Positions 34,879 through 43,625 of a stretch of 64,000 bases of DNA are shown here, one piece after another. The stretch comes from Stenotrophomonas sp. 24(2023) (GTDB lineage Bacteria; Pseudomonadota; Gammaproteobacteria; Xanthomonadales; Xanthomonadaceae). The notes beneath the pieces were generated by a model, which was given only the letters and a program-made list of their open reading frames with translations, searched no databases and was not told where the DNA came from. The first letter of the stretch is position 1; each line of letters opens with the position of its first letter. The stretch is from the NCBI RefSeq assembly GCF_030913365.1, contig NZ_CP133160.1, positions 3,510,001 through 3,574,000 of the forward strand, in the 5' to 3' direction. The position numbers and the translations under genes are program-made.

Positions 34879-36077
34879 GGCTGTGCCGGGGCGGCGCCCG
34901 CCTTGTGTCCAGCGGCAGCGGCCTGCGCCAGCACGACCTGTTCGCCTTCCTTGAGCCCGCTGCGCACTTCCACCTTGATCTGGTCGTCCAGCCCGGTGGT
35001 GATGCGGCGTGTGGCGGGGCGCCCGTCCGCGCCGGGAACCTGCACGGTATAGCTGCCATCGGCGGCGCGCGCGCCCAGTGCGGCGGAGGGAATGGTCAAC
35101 ACGCCACGGGCCCGGCCGAGCACGATGCGGACCTGCGCCGTCATGTAGCTGCGCAGCCGGCCGTCGGCATTGTCCACATCGAACTGGCCGTTGTAGTACA
35201 TCGCCGCGCGGCTGCTGCTGCCGGACAATCCGGGTGATGCGAGGCTGGAGGTGTCTTCCCGGGTGATCGACTCCGGCGCCGGCGCGATGTCGCGCAGGGT
35301 GCTGCTGTAGCGCCGGCCGGCATCGCCCAGGATGGTGAAGAACGCTTCCTGACCCAGTGCGGTGTGCACTACGTCGGCCTCGGAGATTTCGGCATACACC
35401 GTCATGATGTCCTGGTTGCCGAGCATGACGATGGTGGGGGCGCTCTGCACGGCGTTGACGGTCTGCCCCTGGCGGGCGACCACGGCCAGCACGGTGCCAT
35501 CGGTGGGGGCGGTGATGCGCGTGTAGCCCAGGCTGGTCTGGGCGCTGTCCACGTCCGTCTGGCGCTGCACGATCTCGCCGTCCAGTGCGGTGATCTGTTC
35601 GCGCGTGGCGTCCACGCGGGCCTGCGCGGCGTCCACATCCGCACGTGCCACCAGTTGCGCGGCCCCCAGGCGCCGCAACCGGTGCAGGGTGAGTTCAAGC
35701 TGGCGCAGGTCGGTGGCCAGGGCCTGGCGGTTGGCACGCGCGCTGCGCTGGGCAGCCTGCGCGCTCTGCAGCGCGTTGCGCTGGGTGCGCGAATCGATCT
35801 CGGCGATCAGGTCGCCGGCCTGCACCTTGTCGCCCAGCTTCACGTGCAGCGTTTCAATGCGCCCGGAGACCTGGGCACCGACGCTGACCAGGCGGGAAGG
35901 CTTCAGCGTGCCGGTGGCTTCCACCACCTGCTCGATGTCGCTGCGGGTGACCGGGGCCAGTTCCAGTGGCGGTGGCGGGGCCGGTGCCAGCACCGCGTAG
36001 GCCAGTGCGGCGGTGCACAGCACGGCAGCGCCAATCAGCAGCATGCGCCGGCGGCGCCGGGGGGCGGCCGGGGTCAT
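34875..36077 (-). CDS. macA: MacA-type periplasmic adaptor protein
   Basis: Membrane fusion protein partner of MacB. 400 residues. An Arg-rich N-terminus with one membrane anchor (MLLIGAAVLCTAALAYAVLA) is followed by the biotinyl-lipoyl half motif VEATGTLKPSRLVSVGAQVSG, a long alpha-hairpin (about 100-180) rich in Gln and Arg, the second lipoyl half YTRITAPTDGTVLAV, and beta-barrel domains. Translationally coupled to macB. A direct-repeat site lies 103 bases upstream. Confidence 0.93.
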   Translation of the reverse strand: MTPAAPRRRRRMLLIGAAVLCTAALAYAVLAPAPPPPLELAPVTRSDIEQVVEATGTLKPSRLVSVGAQVSGRIETLHVKLGDKVQAGDLIAEIDSRTQRNALQSAQAAQRSARANRQALATDLRQLELTLHRLRRLGAAQLVARADVDAAQARVDATREQITALDGEIVQRQTDVDSAQTSLGYTRITAPTDGTVLAVVARQGQTVNAVQSAPTIVMLGNQDIMTVYAEISEADVVHTALGQEAFFTILGDAGRRYSSTLRDIAPAPESITREDTSSLASPGLSGSSSRAAMYYNGQFDVDNADGRLRSYMTAQVRIVLGRARGVLTIPSAALGARAADGSYTVQVPGADGRPATRRITTGLDDQIKVEVRSGLKEGEQVVLAQAAAAGHKAGAAPAQP

Positions 36078-36179
36078 GCCGGCAGCATCCAGGGGGTGAA
36101 AGGCATCGGGAATCCTTGCGTGATGGAGATGGGCCGCGTGCGGTCACGCGTCGACGAAGGTCGAGTCTCGGCAGGCAGG

Positions 36180-36196
36180 ATTGCGCGAACCTTGCG
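36180..36196 (-). promoter_or_regulatory. Putative response-regulator site B (macAB)
   Basis: In the gene direction: CGCAAggttcgCGCAAt, two perfect CGCAA half-sites 11 bases apart, 103 bases upstream of macA. The 11-base phase is what OmpR/PhoB-type regulators use. Confidence 0.6.
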
Positions 36197-36212
36197 TCGC
36201 GCCCGGGACGGT

Positions 36213-36989
36213 TCAGGGGCCGGCGGGAATGGTGATCAGGGCGACCGCGATGAAGTGCAGCAGGCTGCCCAGCACCATCAGGCACGACCACAGCAGGCGG
36301 CCTGCCCGGTGCAGCGGGTGCAGCTGCAGCGCCAGGCCCAGGACATAGGCCAGTCCACCGGCCCAGACCCAGGCCAGGGGCTGCAGCGGCAAGGGCAGGC
36401 AGAGCAGGGTGGTGCAGACCAGCACGACCGCAGCGGCGGCGGCCTGCAGCCCACGGCGGGCAGGCGGGTACCGTGGCTGCCCGCGCCAGGCCGAACCGGG
36501 AATCAGCAGCGTGGTCGTGCAGCCCACGACCAGCAGTCCGGCGGCACCGTGGCCGCCGGCATAGGCGGCCAGCGGCAGTGCCAGTGATGCGACCAGCAGC
36601 CAGGGCAGGTGCCGTTCCAGTGCGGCCAGCAGCGGGCGGGGCGGGGTGGGGCGGGTGTGCTGCAGTGCGCACAGCCCGTGCAGCAGGGCGTGCACGGCCA
36701 CGAACAGCAGCACCGCCAGCGACAGCGGTGGCGGTGCGTGCCCACTGCCGGAAAACGCCAGCAGGCTGCCCGGCAGCGCGAAGAACAGCGCGCCGAACAG
36801 GTGGATCAGTCCCTGGCCACGGGTGCCTTCGGGCATCGACCGCAGCCAGCCCGGCCAGTGCGCCAGCCCGGGCAGCGGACGTTGTGCGTGACGATGGTTC
36901 CAGGCGGCACCGGTCAGCGTGGGCGGTGGCGGGGAGGGCGTGGGTCGGTCCGGATGGGCGGGCGGTGGTGGCGGGGCGCCGTGGGACAC
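36213..36989 (-). CDS. HlyIII/PAQR-like integral membrane protein
   Basis: 258 residues from the GTG at 36989, which has AGGAAG about 11 bases upstream. The frame stays open to an ATG at 37064, but a regulatory-type repeat overlaps that position, favouring the shorter form. A Pro-rich cytoplasmic N-terminus (SHGAPPPPPAHPDRP) precedes about seven hydrophobic helices. The first helix region IHLFGALFFALPGSLLAF and the last, LLWSCLMVLGSLLHFIAVAL, resemble the ends of haemolysin-III/PAQR proteins (W-x-x-x-V-L-x-G-S-x-x-H-F). The usual metal-binding His residues are not all evident. Identification is by fold pattern only. Confidence 0.5.
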   Translation of the reverse strand: MSHGAPPPPPAHPDRPTPSPPPPTLTGAAWNHRHAQRPLPGLAHWPGWLRSMPEGTRGQGLIHLFGALFFALPGSLLAFSGSGHAPPPLSLAVLLFVAVHALLHGLCALQHTRPTPPRPLLAALERHLPWLLVASLALPLAAYAGGHGAAGLLVVGCTTTLLIPGSAWRGQPRYPPARRGLQAAAAAVVLVCTTLLCLPLPLQPLAWVWAGGLAYVLGLALQLHPLHRAGRLLWSCLMVLGSLLHFIAVALITIPAGP

Positions 36990-37062
36990 GTGGCGGGCTT
37001 CCTGTCGGGGGGGTACGTCATGGCGCGTTCGCGCCCTACTGTCCCCATGCTGGAAAGCCAAC

Positions 37063-37079
37063 ATTGCCGCAACCTTGCC
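37063..37079 (-). promoter_or_regulatory. Putative response-regulator site C (HlyIII-like gene)
   Basis: In the gene direction: GGCAAggttgcGGCAAt, two identical GGCAA half-sites 11 bases apart, 74 bases upstream of the GTG start chosen for the HlyIII-like gene. Confidence 0.5.
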
Positions 37080-37145
37080 TGCCGTAGCTGCGTACGGCGC
37101 GGGGACAGCCGGCAGTCATCGCCGCGGCTGCCACGCCGAGGGGGA

Positions 37146-38504
37146 TCATCCCGGGGGGAGCGCAGCGGACGCACCGTTGGCACCGGCATGGGGCGGGAAT
37201 TCCACGCGGATCAGCGCACCGCCGCCGGGCGCGTCGAGAATCGTGACCCGTCCGCCATGGCGGTCGACCACCTGGCGCACCAGGTTCAGGCCCAGCCCGG
37301 TGCCGGTCTGCCGGGGGCGCAGACGCTGGAACGGCTCGAACACGCGCTCGCGCTCGGCTTCCGGAATACCCGGGCCGTCATCTTCCACTTCGATACAGGT
37401 GCCCTGCACGCGCACGATCACATGGCGGCCACCGTGTTCGGCGGCATTGAGCACCAGGTTGGACAGCACGCGCTCCACCGCCCCGGTCTCGCCCTGGATC
37501 GGGTGGTGCGGCTCGACCACGACGGCGACGCTGCGCCCGGACTGGATCAGCAGGGGCGCAAGATCGGCCGCCACGCGCTTGGCCAGCCGCGCAAGGTGGA
37601 TGGTCTCGCGCTGCCCGGAGGTCTCCATCCGGTGCAGGTCCAGCAACTGCTCGGCCAGCGTGGCCAGGCGCGCGATTTCCACCGCCAGGCTGCGCGAGGT
37701 GGCGTCGTCGGCCGCGTCGATCTTCACCCGCAGGATGGCGATCGGCGTGCGCAGTTCATGCGCGGCGGCGGCGATGAAGCGGCGTTGCCGTTCATGCCCC
37801 TCATCCAGGCGATCCAGGGCCTCGTTGACCGCTGTCACCAGCGGAGCGATCTCGACCGGCACCGCGGTCTCGGTCAGGCGGATGCCGCGATGGCTGGCAG
37901 ATATGTTCTTGGCCTCCTGGGCGATGCGCTCCACGCCGGCCAGGGCCTTGCGCACGATGATCGGGGTGGCGATCAGTGTCACCAGGGCCAGCAGCGCGAA
38001 GATCGGCAGGGTGATCACGTGTGCGGCCATGGCCATCTGCCAGGTCAGCGTATCCACTTCGCCATGGGCCATGATGGTCAGCTTGCCGGCCGGGCCGGTG
38101 TGCTCACGGATGACGATGGCCATGCCGTCGCCGGGGTCGCGCCCGCGCAGGTCACCGAAGGGGATGTCGCGCAGCGCGTTGGCCAGTGATGCGTAGGCCG
38201 GCGGTACGGTGCCGAAGCTCACGTGCCGGCCGTGTTCGTCCTGGGCCGTGAACCACGCCCCGGGTGCGATCCTGAGCAGGTCCTCGAACGTGGGCGTGCG
38301 CTTGACGTACAGTGCGCCGCTGCTGTCCCGGTGCACCGCTTCCGCCGCGACCTGGGCGAAGGTCTGCACCGTGTAGTAGCCGCCGCTGTCGATGCGTACC
38401 AGCACGATCAGCAGGGCGAACAGGGCGACGGTCAAGGCCAGCAGGTGCAGGATCAGCGGCTTGATGATCAGCGGCCACTTCAACGACGGACGGCGCTTGC
38501 TCAC
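37146..38504 (-). CDS. Sensor histidine kinase of OmpR-type two-component system
   Basis: 452 residues. Two membrane helices (about 13-36 and 161-185) enclose a periplasmic sensor domain of about 120 residues. A HAMP region follows (185-240), then the phosphoacceptor H-box AAAAHELRTP (His249), N-box NLVLNAAEHG (Asn353), G1 DDGPGIP and G2 GTGLGLNLV. It overlaps the response-regulator gene by four bases, so both come from one transcript. The signal is unknown; the neighbours (MacAB, small envelope proteins) point to envelope stress or antimicrobial agents. Confidence 0.93.
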   Translation of the reverse strand: MSKRRPSLKWPLIIKPLILHLLALTVALFALLIVLVRIDSGGYYTVQTFAQVAAEAVHRDSSGALYVKRTPTFEDLLRIAPGAWFTAQDEHGRHVSFGTVPPAYASLANALRDIPFGDLRGRDPGDGMAIVIREHTGPAGKLTIMAHGEVDTLTWQMAMAAHVITLPIFALLALVTLIATPIIVRKALAGVERIAQEAKNISASHRGIRLTETAVPVEIAPLVTAVNEALDRLDEGHERQRRFIAAAAHELRTPIAILRVKIDAADDATSRSLAVEIARLATLAEQLLDLHRMETSGQRETIHLARLAKRVAADLAPLLIQSGRSVAVVVEPHHPIQGETGAVERVLSNLVLNAAEHGGRHVIVRVQGTCIEVEDDGPGIPEAERERVFEPFQRLRPRQTGTGLGLNLVRQVVDRHGGRVTILDAPGGGALIRVEFPPHAGANGASAALPPG

Positions 38505-39175
38505 GTGCTTTCCCGCATCAGGTAACCCACGCCGCGGATGGCATGGATCTCCACGCCGGCATCGGCATCGGCCAGCTTGCGGCGCAACCGCGAAACGTGC
38601 GAATCAAGCGTGTTGGAATGGATGCCGTCGTCGAAGCCGTACACCGCCATTTCGATGGATTCGCGCAGCACGGTGCGGCCCAGGCGGCGTGCCAGTGCGG
38701 CCAGCACGCGGATCTCGCGGCGTGGCAGTTCCAGCCGTTCGCCGCCGACGGTGGCTTCGCCCGAGACCGGGTCGAATACCAGCCGCCCGGCATTGATGGT
38801 ATCGACCTGCATGTCGCTGGGCCGCCGGCTGACCGCACGGATGCGGGCGAACAGTTCCTCCAGCGCGAAAGGCTTGGCCAGGTAGTCATCGGCGCCTTCG
38901 TCCAGCCCTTCCACGCGGTCGGGCAGTTCGCCCAGCGCGCTGAGCACGATCACCGGCACGCCGGGATTGCGTTCGCGCAGCAGGGGAATCAGCGCCAGGC
39001 CGTCGCCATCGGGCAGGGTGCGGTCGAGCAGGATCAGGTCATGCGCACCGTACAACGCCGCTTCGCGGGCCAGCGCGAAGGTATCGGCCAGGTCCACCAC
39101 GTTGCGCTCGCGCTGCAGGGCGGAGCGGAGCGTGGCGGCCAGTTCGGCTTCGTCTTCAACCAGCAGGATGTGCAT
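38501..39175 (-). CDS. OmpR/PhoB-type response regulator
   Basis: 224 residues from the ATG at 39175. The receiver domain has acidic EDE (7-9), phosphoacceptor Asp51 in LILLDRTLPDGDG, the Thr/Ser switch SALGELPDR and Lys101 in YLAKPF. The C-terminal winged helix (about 130-224) ends with SNTLDSHVSRLRRKL and IRGVGYLMRE, the DNA-reading pattern of OmpR-type regulators. Five direct-repeat sites in the neighbouring upstream regions are candidate targets, including one in front of this gene (autoregulation). Confidence 0.95.
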   Translation of the reverse strand: MHILLVEDEAELAATLRSALQRERNVVDLADTFALAREAALYGAHDLILLDRTLPDGDGLALIPLLRERNPGVPVIVLSALGELPDRVEGLDEGADDYLAKPFALEELFARIRAVSRRPSDMQVDTINAGRLVFDPVSGEATVGGERLELPRREIRVLAALARRLGRTVLRESIEMAVYGFDDGIHSNTLDSHVSRLRRKLADADAGVEIHAIRGVGYLMREST

Positions 39176-39253
39176 CGGCAGGGCTCGGGCAGGAGAAGGG
39201 CGGATCCCGCAGGGCGGGCATGGAAAGGGCCGCCGGCACCGTATTACAGAAAC

Positions 39254-39270
39254 ATTGCGCCAACATGGCG
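39254..39270 (-). promoter_or_regulatory. Putative response-regulator site D (two-component genes)
   Basis: In the gene direction: CGCCAtgttggCGCAAt. The half-site next to the gene-distal end is one base off; the other is perfect. It is 79 bases upstream of the response-regulator ATG. Confidence 0.45.
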
Positions 39271-39312
39271 TGAAAAGCGACCGTTCTGGCCGTCCTGCCG
39301 GGCCTGCGGCCG

Positions 39313-39329
39313 CGCAAGGTTCACGCAAT
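39313..39329 (+). promoter_or_regulatory. Putative response-regulator site E (small lipoprotein)
   Basis: CGCAAggttcaCGCAAt on the plus strand, two perfect half-sites 11 bases apart, 131 bases upstream of the 39460 lipoprotein. Its orientation relative to the gene is the same as at sites A-D. Confidence 0.6.
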
Positions 39330-39459
39330 CCATGCCACCCACCATCGCCGCCGGATCGAGTCGAGGTACGGCATGGAGGCTCGATCGCTGCGCAGCCGGC
39401 CATGCGCCGGCGCCGACACCCGCGCGGGTTTGCCGTTCCCCAATCTCCCTGGAGTCACC

Positions 39460-39738
39460 ATGAAGCTGTTCGTTCCCCTGTTGCTGCTGGCCGCGCTGAG
39501 CGGCTGTACCACCGCCAAGATGACCGTCACCCCGGATGGCCGCCGTGGCGTTTCCATCGACTGCACCGGCGGCAGTTCCTGGAGTGCCTGCTACGAGAAG
39601 GCAGGCCAGATGTGCCCCGGCGGCTATGTGGTCTTCAGCAAGGATGGCGACGACGGCAACAAGTTTGCCGTGGGCAACAAGGACGGTTTCACGTCCTCGC
39701 AGATCGCCACCCGCTCGATGCTGGTGGGCTGCAAGTAA
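39460..39738 (+). CDS. Small lipoprotein divergent from the two-component system
   Basis: 92 residues with GGAG before the ATG. The lipoprotein signal MKLFVPLLLLAALSGC gives the mature Cys16, followed by TTAKMTVTPDGRRGVSIDC. Four further Cys (DC, SACYEKAGQMC, GCK) probably form disulfides; the pattern C-x(n)-A-C-Y-x-K-A-x-x-x-C resembles small exported proteins common in this genus. The role is unknown. It lies divergent from the regulator and has a CGCAA direct repeat upstream, so it may be a target or a signalling partner. Confidence 0.75.
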   Translation: MKLFVPLLLLAALSGCTTAKMTVTPDGRRGVSIDCTGGSSWSACYEKAGQMCPGGYVVFSKDGDDGNKFAVGNKDGFTSSQIATRSMLVGCK

Positions 39739-39748
39739 GCCTGGCGGT

Positions 39749-39772
39749 TGCCCGTTGAGCGATCAACGGGCA
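39749..39772. terminator. GCGA-tetraloop hairpin between convergent genes
   Basis: tgcccgttga / tcaacgggca, a ten-base perfect stem with loop gcga, directly between the small lipoprotein and the helicase stop codons. Lacks a U-tract. Confidence 0.5.
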
Positions 39773-39773
39773 C

Positions 39774-42470
39774 TCAGCGCCGTGGCCGGGGCGGCTTGTA
39801 CTCGCAGCGCGGGTAGCCGGAGCACGACTGGAACGGGCCGTGCCTGCCGTTGCGCTGCACGATCACACCGGTGCCACAGGCCGGGCAGCGTTGCTCGTGG
39901 ATGGCCTGGCCTTCCAGCGTGGTGACGCTCACCGCGCCATCGTCCACCAGTTCATCGAGGAACGGCGACCGCCGCCCCATCACGGTGAACATCGCCACGC
40001 TGCGCCGTGCGCGGGTCAGCGCGACATAGAACAGGCGGCGTTCCTCGCCCAGCGGGTAGGCATCGCCACCGGGCATGGCCAGCGACAGCACCGGGTCATC
40101 GGCGCGCACGCTGGGGAAGCCACGCGCGACCAGGCCGGGCAGGATCACGTAGTCGGCCTCGGCCCCCTTGGCGCGGTGCGCAGTGAGGAACACCACCTCC
40201 ATCGTGCTGCCGAACAGGCGCTGCCAGTCCGGCGGCACGGCAGCGCGGTCGGCGTTGTAGCGGCCAAGCACGAACACCCGTACGCGGCCATCGCGGCCGG
40301 GCGCTGCCTGGCCGGACAGCAGTTGTGCGTGCAGCTGGGCCAGGTACTGGCGCACCCCGTCCTGCAGCTGCTCGCGCGATGCCAGCTGGAACGCCAGCAG
40401 GGCCGGGCCCTGCGCGGGCGTGACCGAGCGCACCTGCTTGCGCAGCTGTGCCGGGTTGCGGGCGATGAAGCGGCTGGAGGCATCGCACAGTGCCTGCGGG
40501 CAGCGGAAGGTCTGTTCCAGCTTCAACACCTGTCCCGGGCCGAACCATTCGGTGAAGCCGGTCATCACCGCTACATCGGCGCCGGCGAAGCGGTTGATCG
40601 ACTGCCAGTCGTCGCCGACCGCGAACAGGTACCGGCCCGGTGCCGCGACCAGTGCGCGGCACAGGCGCGCGCGTGCGCGCGAGGCGTCCTGGAACTCGTC
40701 GGCCATCACCAGATCGAACGGAGCGGTGTAGTGGCCCTGTTCCAGCAGCGAGGCCGCCAGGTTCAGCATGTCCTCGAAGTCGATGCCGTTCTCGGCAGCC
40801 AGTGCCGCGTCCCAGGCCTGGAACACCGGGCCGGCGATTTCCAGGAAACGGCGATGGCGCTCCTTGAAGTTGTCTTCCGGCATCTGCCGCAGGCGTTCGG
40901 CCAGGTCATCCAGGCCCAGGCTGTTGCTCTTGGCGTGGGCGATGAAGGTGCGCATCAGCCCGATCAGGTCGTCGTCGGGCATCGGTGCCGCGCCGGTGTC
41001 GGGCAGCTCGCGGTCGGGATTGGGGTCCAGGGTGACCGCCGCTGCGCGCAGCTGCTCGCCGAGATGCGGCAGGGCCGCGCCGCTGCGCAGCTGGTGCGAG
41101 GTGGTTTCGATCAGCGCGGTGCCGTTGCGACGGTGTTCCTGCCGCTTCCACTGCACGCCATCGAGGTAACCACCGAAGTGCGCCGGTGCGTTGCCGCGTG
41201 CGTCCAGCGCCAGGTGCTCGTGGTACAGCCGAGCGTCGGGGTAGTAGAAATCGGGGCGGTACTGGCGGTAGGTATCGGTGGCGGTGTCGAATTCGTAGGC
41301 CCGCTCGTACTGGTACTGCACGCCGTTGTAGAACAGCCAGTCGGCGATGACGCACTCTTCCAGGCTCTTCACCCGCTCGCCCTGCAGCGTGCGGACATAG
41401 GGCGTGCCATCGCGCTCGAAGCCTTCGCCCTGCAGCGCGGCGCCGAACGCGGGCAGGTCGCGGCCGAACACCAGGCGGAACATGTCCCACTGGGTGCGGA
41501 AGTGCAGCGAACGGTCCTTGAGGTCGTCCACCAGCTCGGCCAGCTTGCGGAAGCCGGCCTGCGCGTCGGTGGCCCACGCGGGGATGTCCGGTTTGCGGCC
41601 GGTGGCCTTGCCGATGATGTGCAGGCCCAGCGCATGGAACGTGCGGGCCTGCACGCGGCCGGTCTCCAGCCCGAGCCGGGCGAAGGCGCTGTCGGTGCGC
41701 GCCTGCAGTTCCTGTGCGGCGTCCTTGTTGAAGGCCAGCATGACGATGCGTTCGGGCGCGATGAAGCCGCGGTCGATGGCATAGGCCGCCTTGGCGACCA
41801 TCGTGGAGGTCTTGCCGGAACCGGCCGAGGCCACCACCTGCACGCGGTTGTCGAAGCAGATCACCGCGTGGGCCTGTTCGGCGGTCAAGGGCTGGCGTTC
41901 GACGTTCGCGAGGAAGTCACGGGCCAGCACCTGCTCGCGGGCGGCCATGGCAGCGTTGGCCTGGGCCCACAGCGCCGGCCAGTCCTGTTGCCAATCGTGC
42001 AGGTCATCACCGGACAGCACCTGCAGTGCCGCCTCCTGCACCGGCAGGGCCGCGCGCTGCTGCAGCAGGGCCTGCTGCTGTTCGTGGGTGATCCAGCGGC
42101 GGCCAGCGGCACCGCGGTCGATCAGCGCATGGGCGGCATCGAGCCAGGTCCGGATGTCCTGCAGCAGCCGGTCCAGCCTTGGCTGCCGGTGCTGTGCGTG
42201 CAGCGCCTCGATGGTGCGCTCCAGCGCAGCAGCCTGGCCGTTGGGCAGGCCGTCGAGCACCACGCGCTGGCCGTGGGCCAGCAGGATGTCCAGGCGCGAC
42301 CAGAACAGGCCGGGGACCCGGCGCAGGCACCGCTCATCATCCAATGCGACGGGCTGCGGCGGGCCATCGTCACGGTGCAGCTGCAGGTGTGCGCCTTCGC
42401 GCCGCAGCGTCCAGCGCGGGGAGCGGGTCAGCCGCCTGCCCCATGCCGAGGGGTGCCAATCGTTCGCCAT
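39774..42470 (-). CDS. HelD-like UvrD/Rep-family DNA helicase with nuclease-like insert and Zn ribbon
   Basis: 898 residues, superfamily 1 helicase most like helicase IV. Residues 1-190 form a HelD-type N-terminal part. Motif I is ASAGSGKTST (about 214-223), motif II VMADEFQD (588-595), and GDDWQSINRFAGA plus VALTRAR later motifs. Between motifs Ia and II an extra domain (about 355-470) has EECVIADWLFYNGVQYQYE, YRPDFYYP, LYHEHLAL and ALIETTS, the layout of a PD-(D/E)xK-like nuclease (Glu371, Asp407, Glu418). The C-terminus carries a topoisomerase-type zinc ribbon CPACG...CSGYPRC. Nuclease activity is inferred, not shown. Confidence 0.85.
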   Translation of the reverse strand: MANDWHPSAWGRRLTRSPRWTLRREGAHLQLHRDDGPPQPVALDDERCLRRVPGLFWSRLDILLAHGQRVVLDGLPNGQAAALERTIEALHAQHRQPRLDRLLQDIRTWLDAAHALIDRGAAGRRWITHEQQQALLQQRAALPVQEAALQVLSGDDLHDWQQDWPALWAQANAAMAAREQVLARDFLANVERQPLTAEQAHAVICFDNRVQVVASAGSGKTSTMVAKAAYAIDRGFIAPERIVMLAFNKDAAQELQARTDSAFARLGLETGRVQARTFHALGLHIIGKATGRKPDIPAWATDAQAGFRKLAELVDDLKDRSLHFRTQWDMFRLVFGRDLPAFGAALQGEGFERDGTPYVRTLQGERVKSLEECVIADWLFYNGVQYQYERAYEFDTATDTYRQYRPDFYYPDARLYHEHLALDARGNAPAHFGGYLDGVQWKRQEHRRNGTALIETTSHQLRSGAALPHLGEQLRAAAVTLDPNPDRELPDTGAAPMPDDDLIGLMRTFIAHAKSNSLGLDDLAERLRQMPEDNFKERHRRFLEIAGPVFQAWDAALAAENGIDFEDMLNLAASLLEQGHYTAPFDLVMADEFQDASRARARLCRALVAAPGRYLFAVGDDWQSINRFAGADVAVMTGFTEWFGPGQVLKLEQTFRCPQALCDASSRFIARNPAQLRKQVRSVTPAQGPALLAFQLASREQLQDGVRQYLAQLHAQLLSGQAAPGRDGRVRVFVLGRYNADRAAVPPDWQRLFGSTMEVVFLTAHRAKGAEADYVILPGLVARGFPSVRADDPVLSLAMPGGDAYPLGEERRLFYVALTRARRSVAMFTVMGRRSPFLDELVDDGAVSVTTLEGQAIHEQRCPACGTGVIVQRNGRHGPFQSCSGYPRCEYKPPRPRR

Positions 42471-42598
42471 CCGGTCCTGCTGCCTGCCTGCGTGGTGCGG
42501 GCCTGCGTGCGGCGCAGGCCCAAGGGCTGGACATGATAGGCGATGACGTCAATGGCACGGCAGGCGCGCGCGTGGCGTGCCACTGGCGAAGGCAGGTG

Positions 42599-43555
42599 TC
42601 AGCGCTGGGCGTACCGGTCGGCGAAATCATCGGTGGCACGCACCAGCGCGTCGGTGACTTCCGCATCCATCACGCTGTGCCCGCCCAGTACCATTTCCAG
42701 CGTGGCTTCCGGCCAGGCCTGTGACAGCTCCCAGGCGTTGCGGGCCGGACACAGCATGTCGTAGCGCCCCTGCACGATCACCCCGGGCAGGTGGCGGATG
42801 CGGTCGATGTCGCGCAGCAGCTGGCCGTGGTCGAGGAAGGCGTTGTTGCGGAAGTAGTGGGCTTCGATGCGGGCCTTGGCCAGCACCTGCAGGGGATCGC
42901 CGGTGGAAACGGCCTGCACGTCGTGCACCAGCGACACCGTGTTGTCCTCCCAGCCCAGCCAGGCCTGTGCGGCGGCGATGGCGATGGCCGTATCGGGGCT
43001 GTCCAGGCGCCGCCAGTAGGCTTCGATCATGGCCCCGCGCTCAGCCTCGGGAATATGTGCTTCATAGGCCGCCCAGCGTTCGGGGAACACCCAGCGTGCG
43101 CCACCATCGCACTCGTTGAACCAGCGGTTTTCCTCGGCGCGGCCCAGGTAGATGCCGCGCACGATCACGCCGGTCGCGCGCTGCGGGTGTGCCTGCGCAT
43201 AGGCCAGCGACAGGGTCGAGCCCCAGGAGCCGCCGAACACCAGCCAGCGTTCGATGCCCAGCTGTGCACGCACGGTTTCGATGTCGGCCACCAGGTGTGC
43301 GGTGGTGTTGTCGCGCAGTTCGCCGAACGGCGTGGAACGGCCACTGCCACGCTGGTCGATCAGCACGATGTGGTAGCGCGCCGGATCGAAGAAGCGGCGG
43401 TGCAGGGGCGAAACGCCCGCACCGGGGCCACCGTGCAGGAACAGCACGGGAATGCCATCGGGATTGCCGCATTCCTCCACGTGCAGGGTGTGCAGGCCGT
43501 CAACGGCGATGCGGTGTTCGCGGAAGGGCGTGATGTCCGGGTACAGCGTGCGCAT
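42599..43555 (-). CDS. pip: Proline iminopeptidase
   Basis: Releases N-terminal proline from peptides; alpha/beta-hydrolase of family S33. 318 residues from the ATG at 43555, with AGGAAT 8 bases upstream. Motifs: VLFLHGGPGAGVSP (oxyanion HGGP), DQRGSGRSTP, nucleophile elbow FGGSWGSTLSL, and the late Asp/His in VQGRYDMLCP and VLGGHSVMD. Cytoplasmic. It lies alone between the helicase and the GH92 gene. Confidence 0.94.
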   Translation of the reverse strand: MRTLYPDITPFREHRIAVDGLHTLHVEECGNPDGIPVLFLHGGPGAGVSPLHRRFFDPARYHIVLIDQRGSGRSTPFGELRDNTTAHLVADIETVRAQLGIERWLVFGGSWGSTLSLAYAQAHPQRATGVIVRGIYLGRAEENRWFNECDGGARWVFPERWAAYEAHIPEAERGAMIEAYWRRLDSPDTAIAIAAAQAWLGWEDNTVSLVHDVQAVSTGDPLQVLAKARIEAHYFRNNAFLDHGQLLRDIDRIRHLPGVIVQGRYDMLCPARNAWELSQAWPEATLEMVLGGHSVMDAEVTDALVRATDDFADRYAQR

Positions 43556-43625
43556 GGTGCATTCCTGTGTGAGCCAGGAAGGGGAGCATACCCAGCCCGG
43601 CGTGAGCAGGCATGCAGCTGCCTGC

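Noticed and set aside
42122..42373. Small minus-strand frames inside the helicase gene
   Set aside because: Alternative frames of a gene whose main frame has complete helicase motifs; no ribosome sites.
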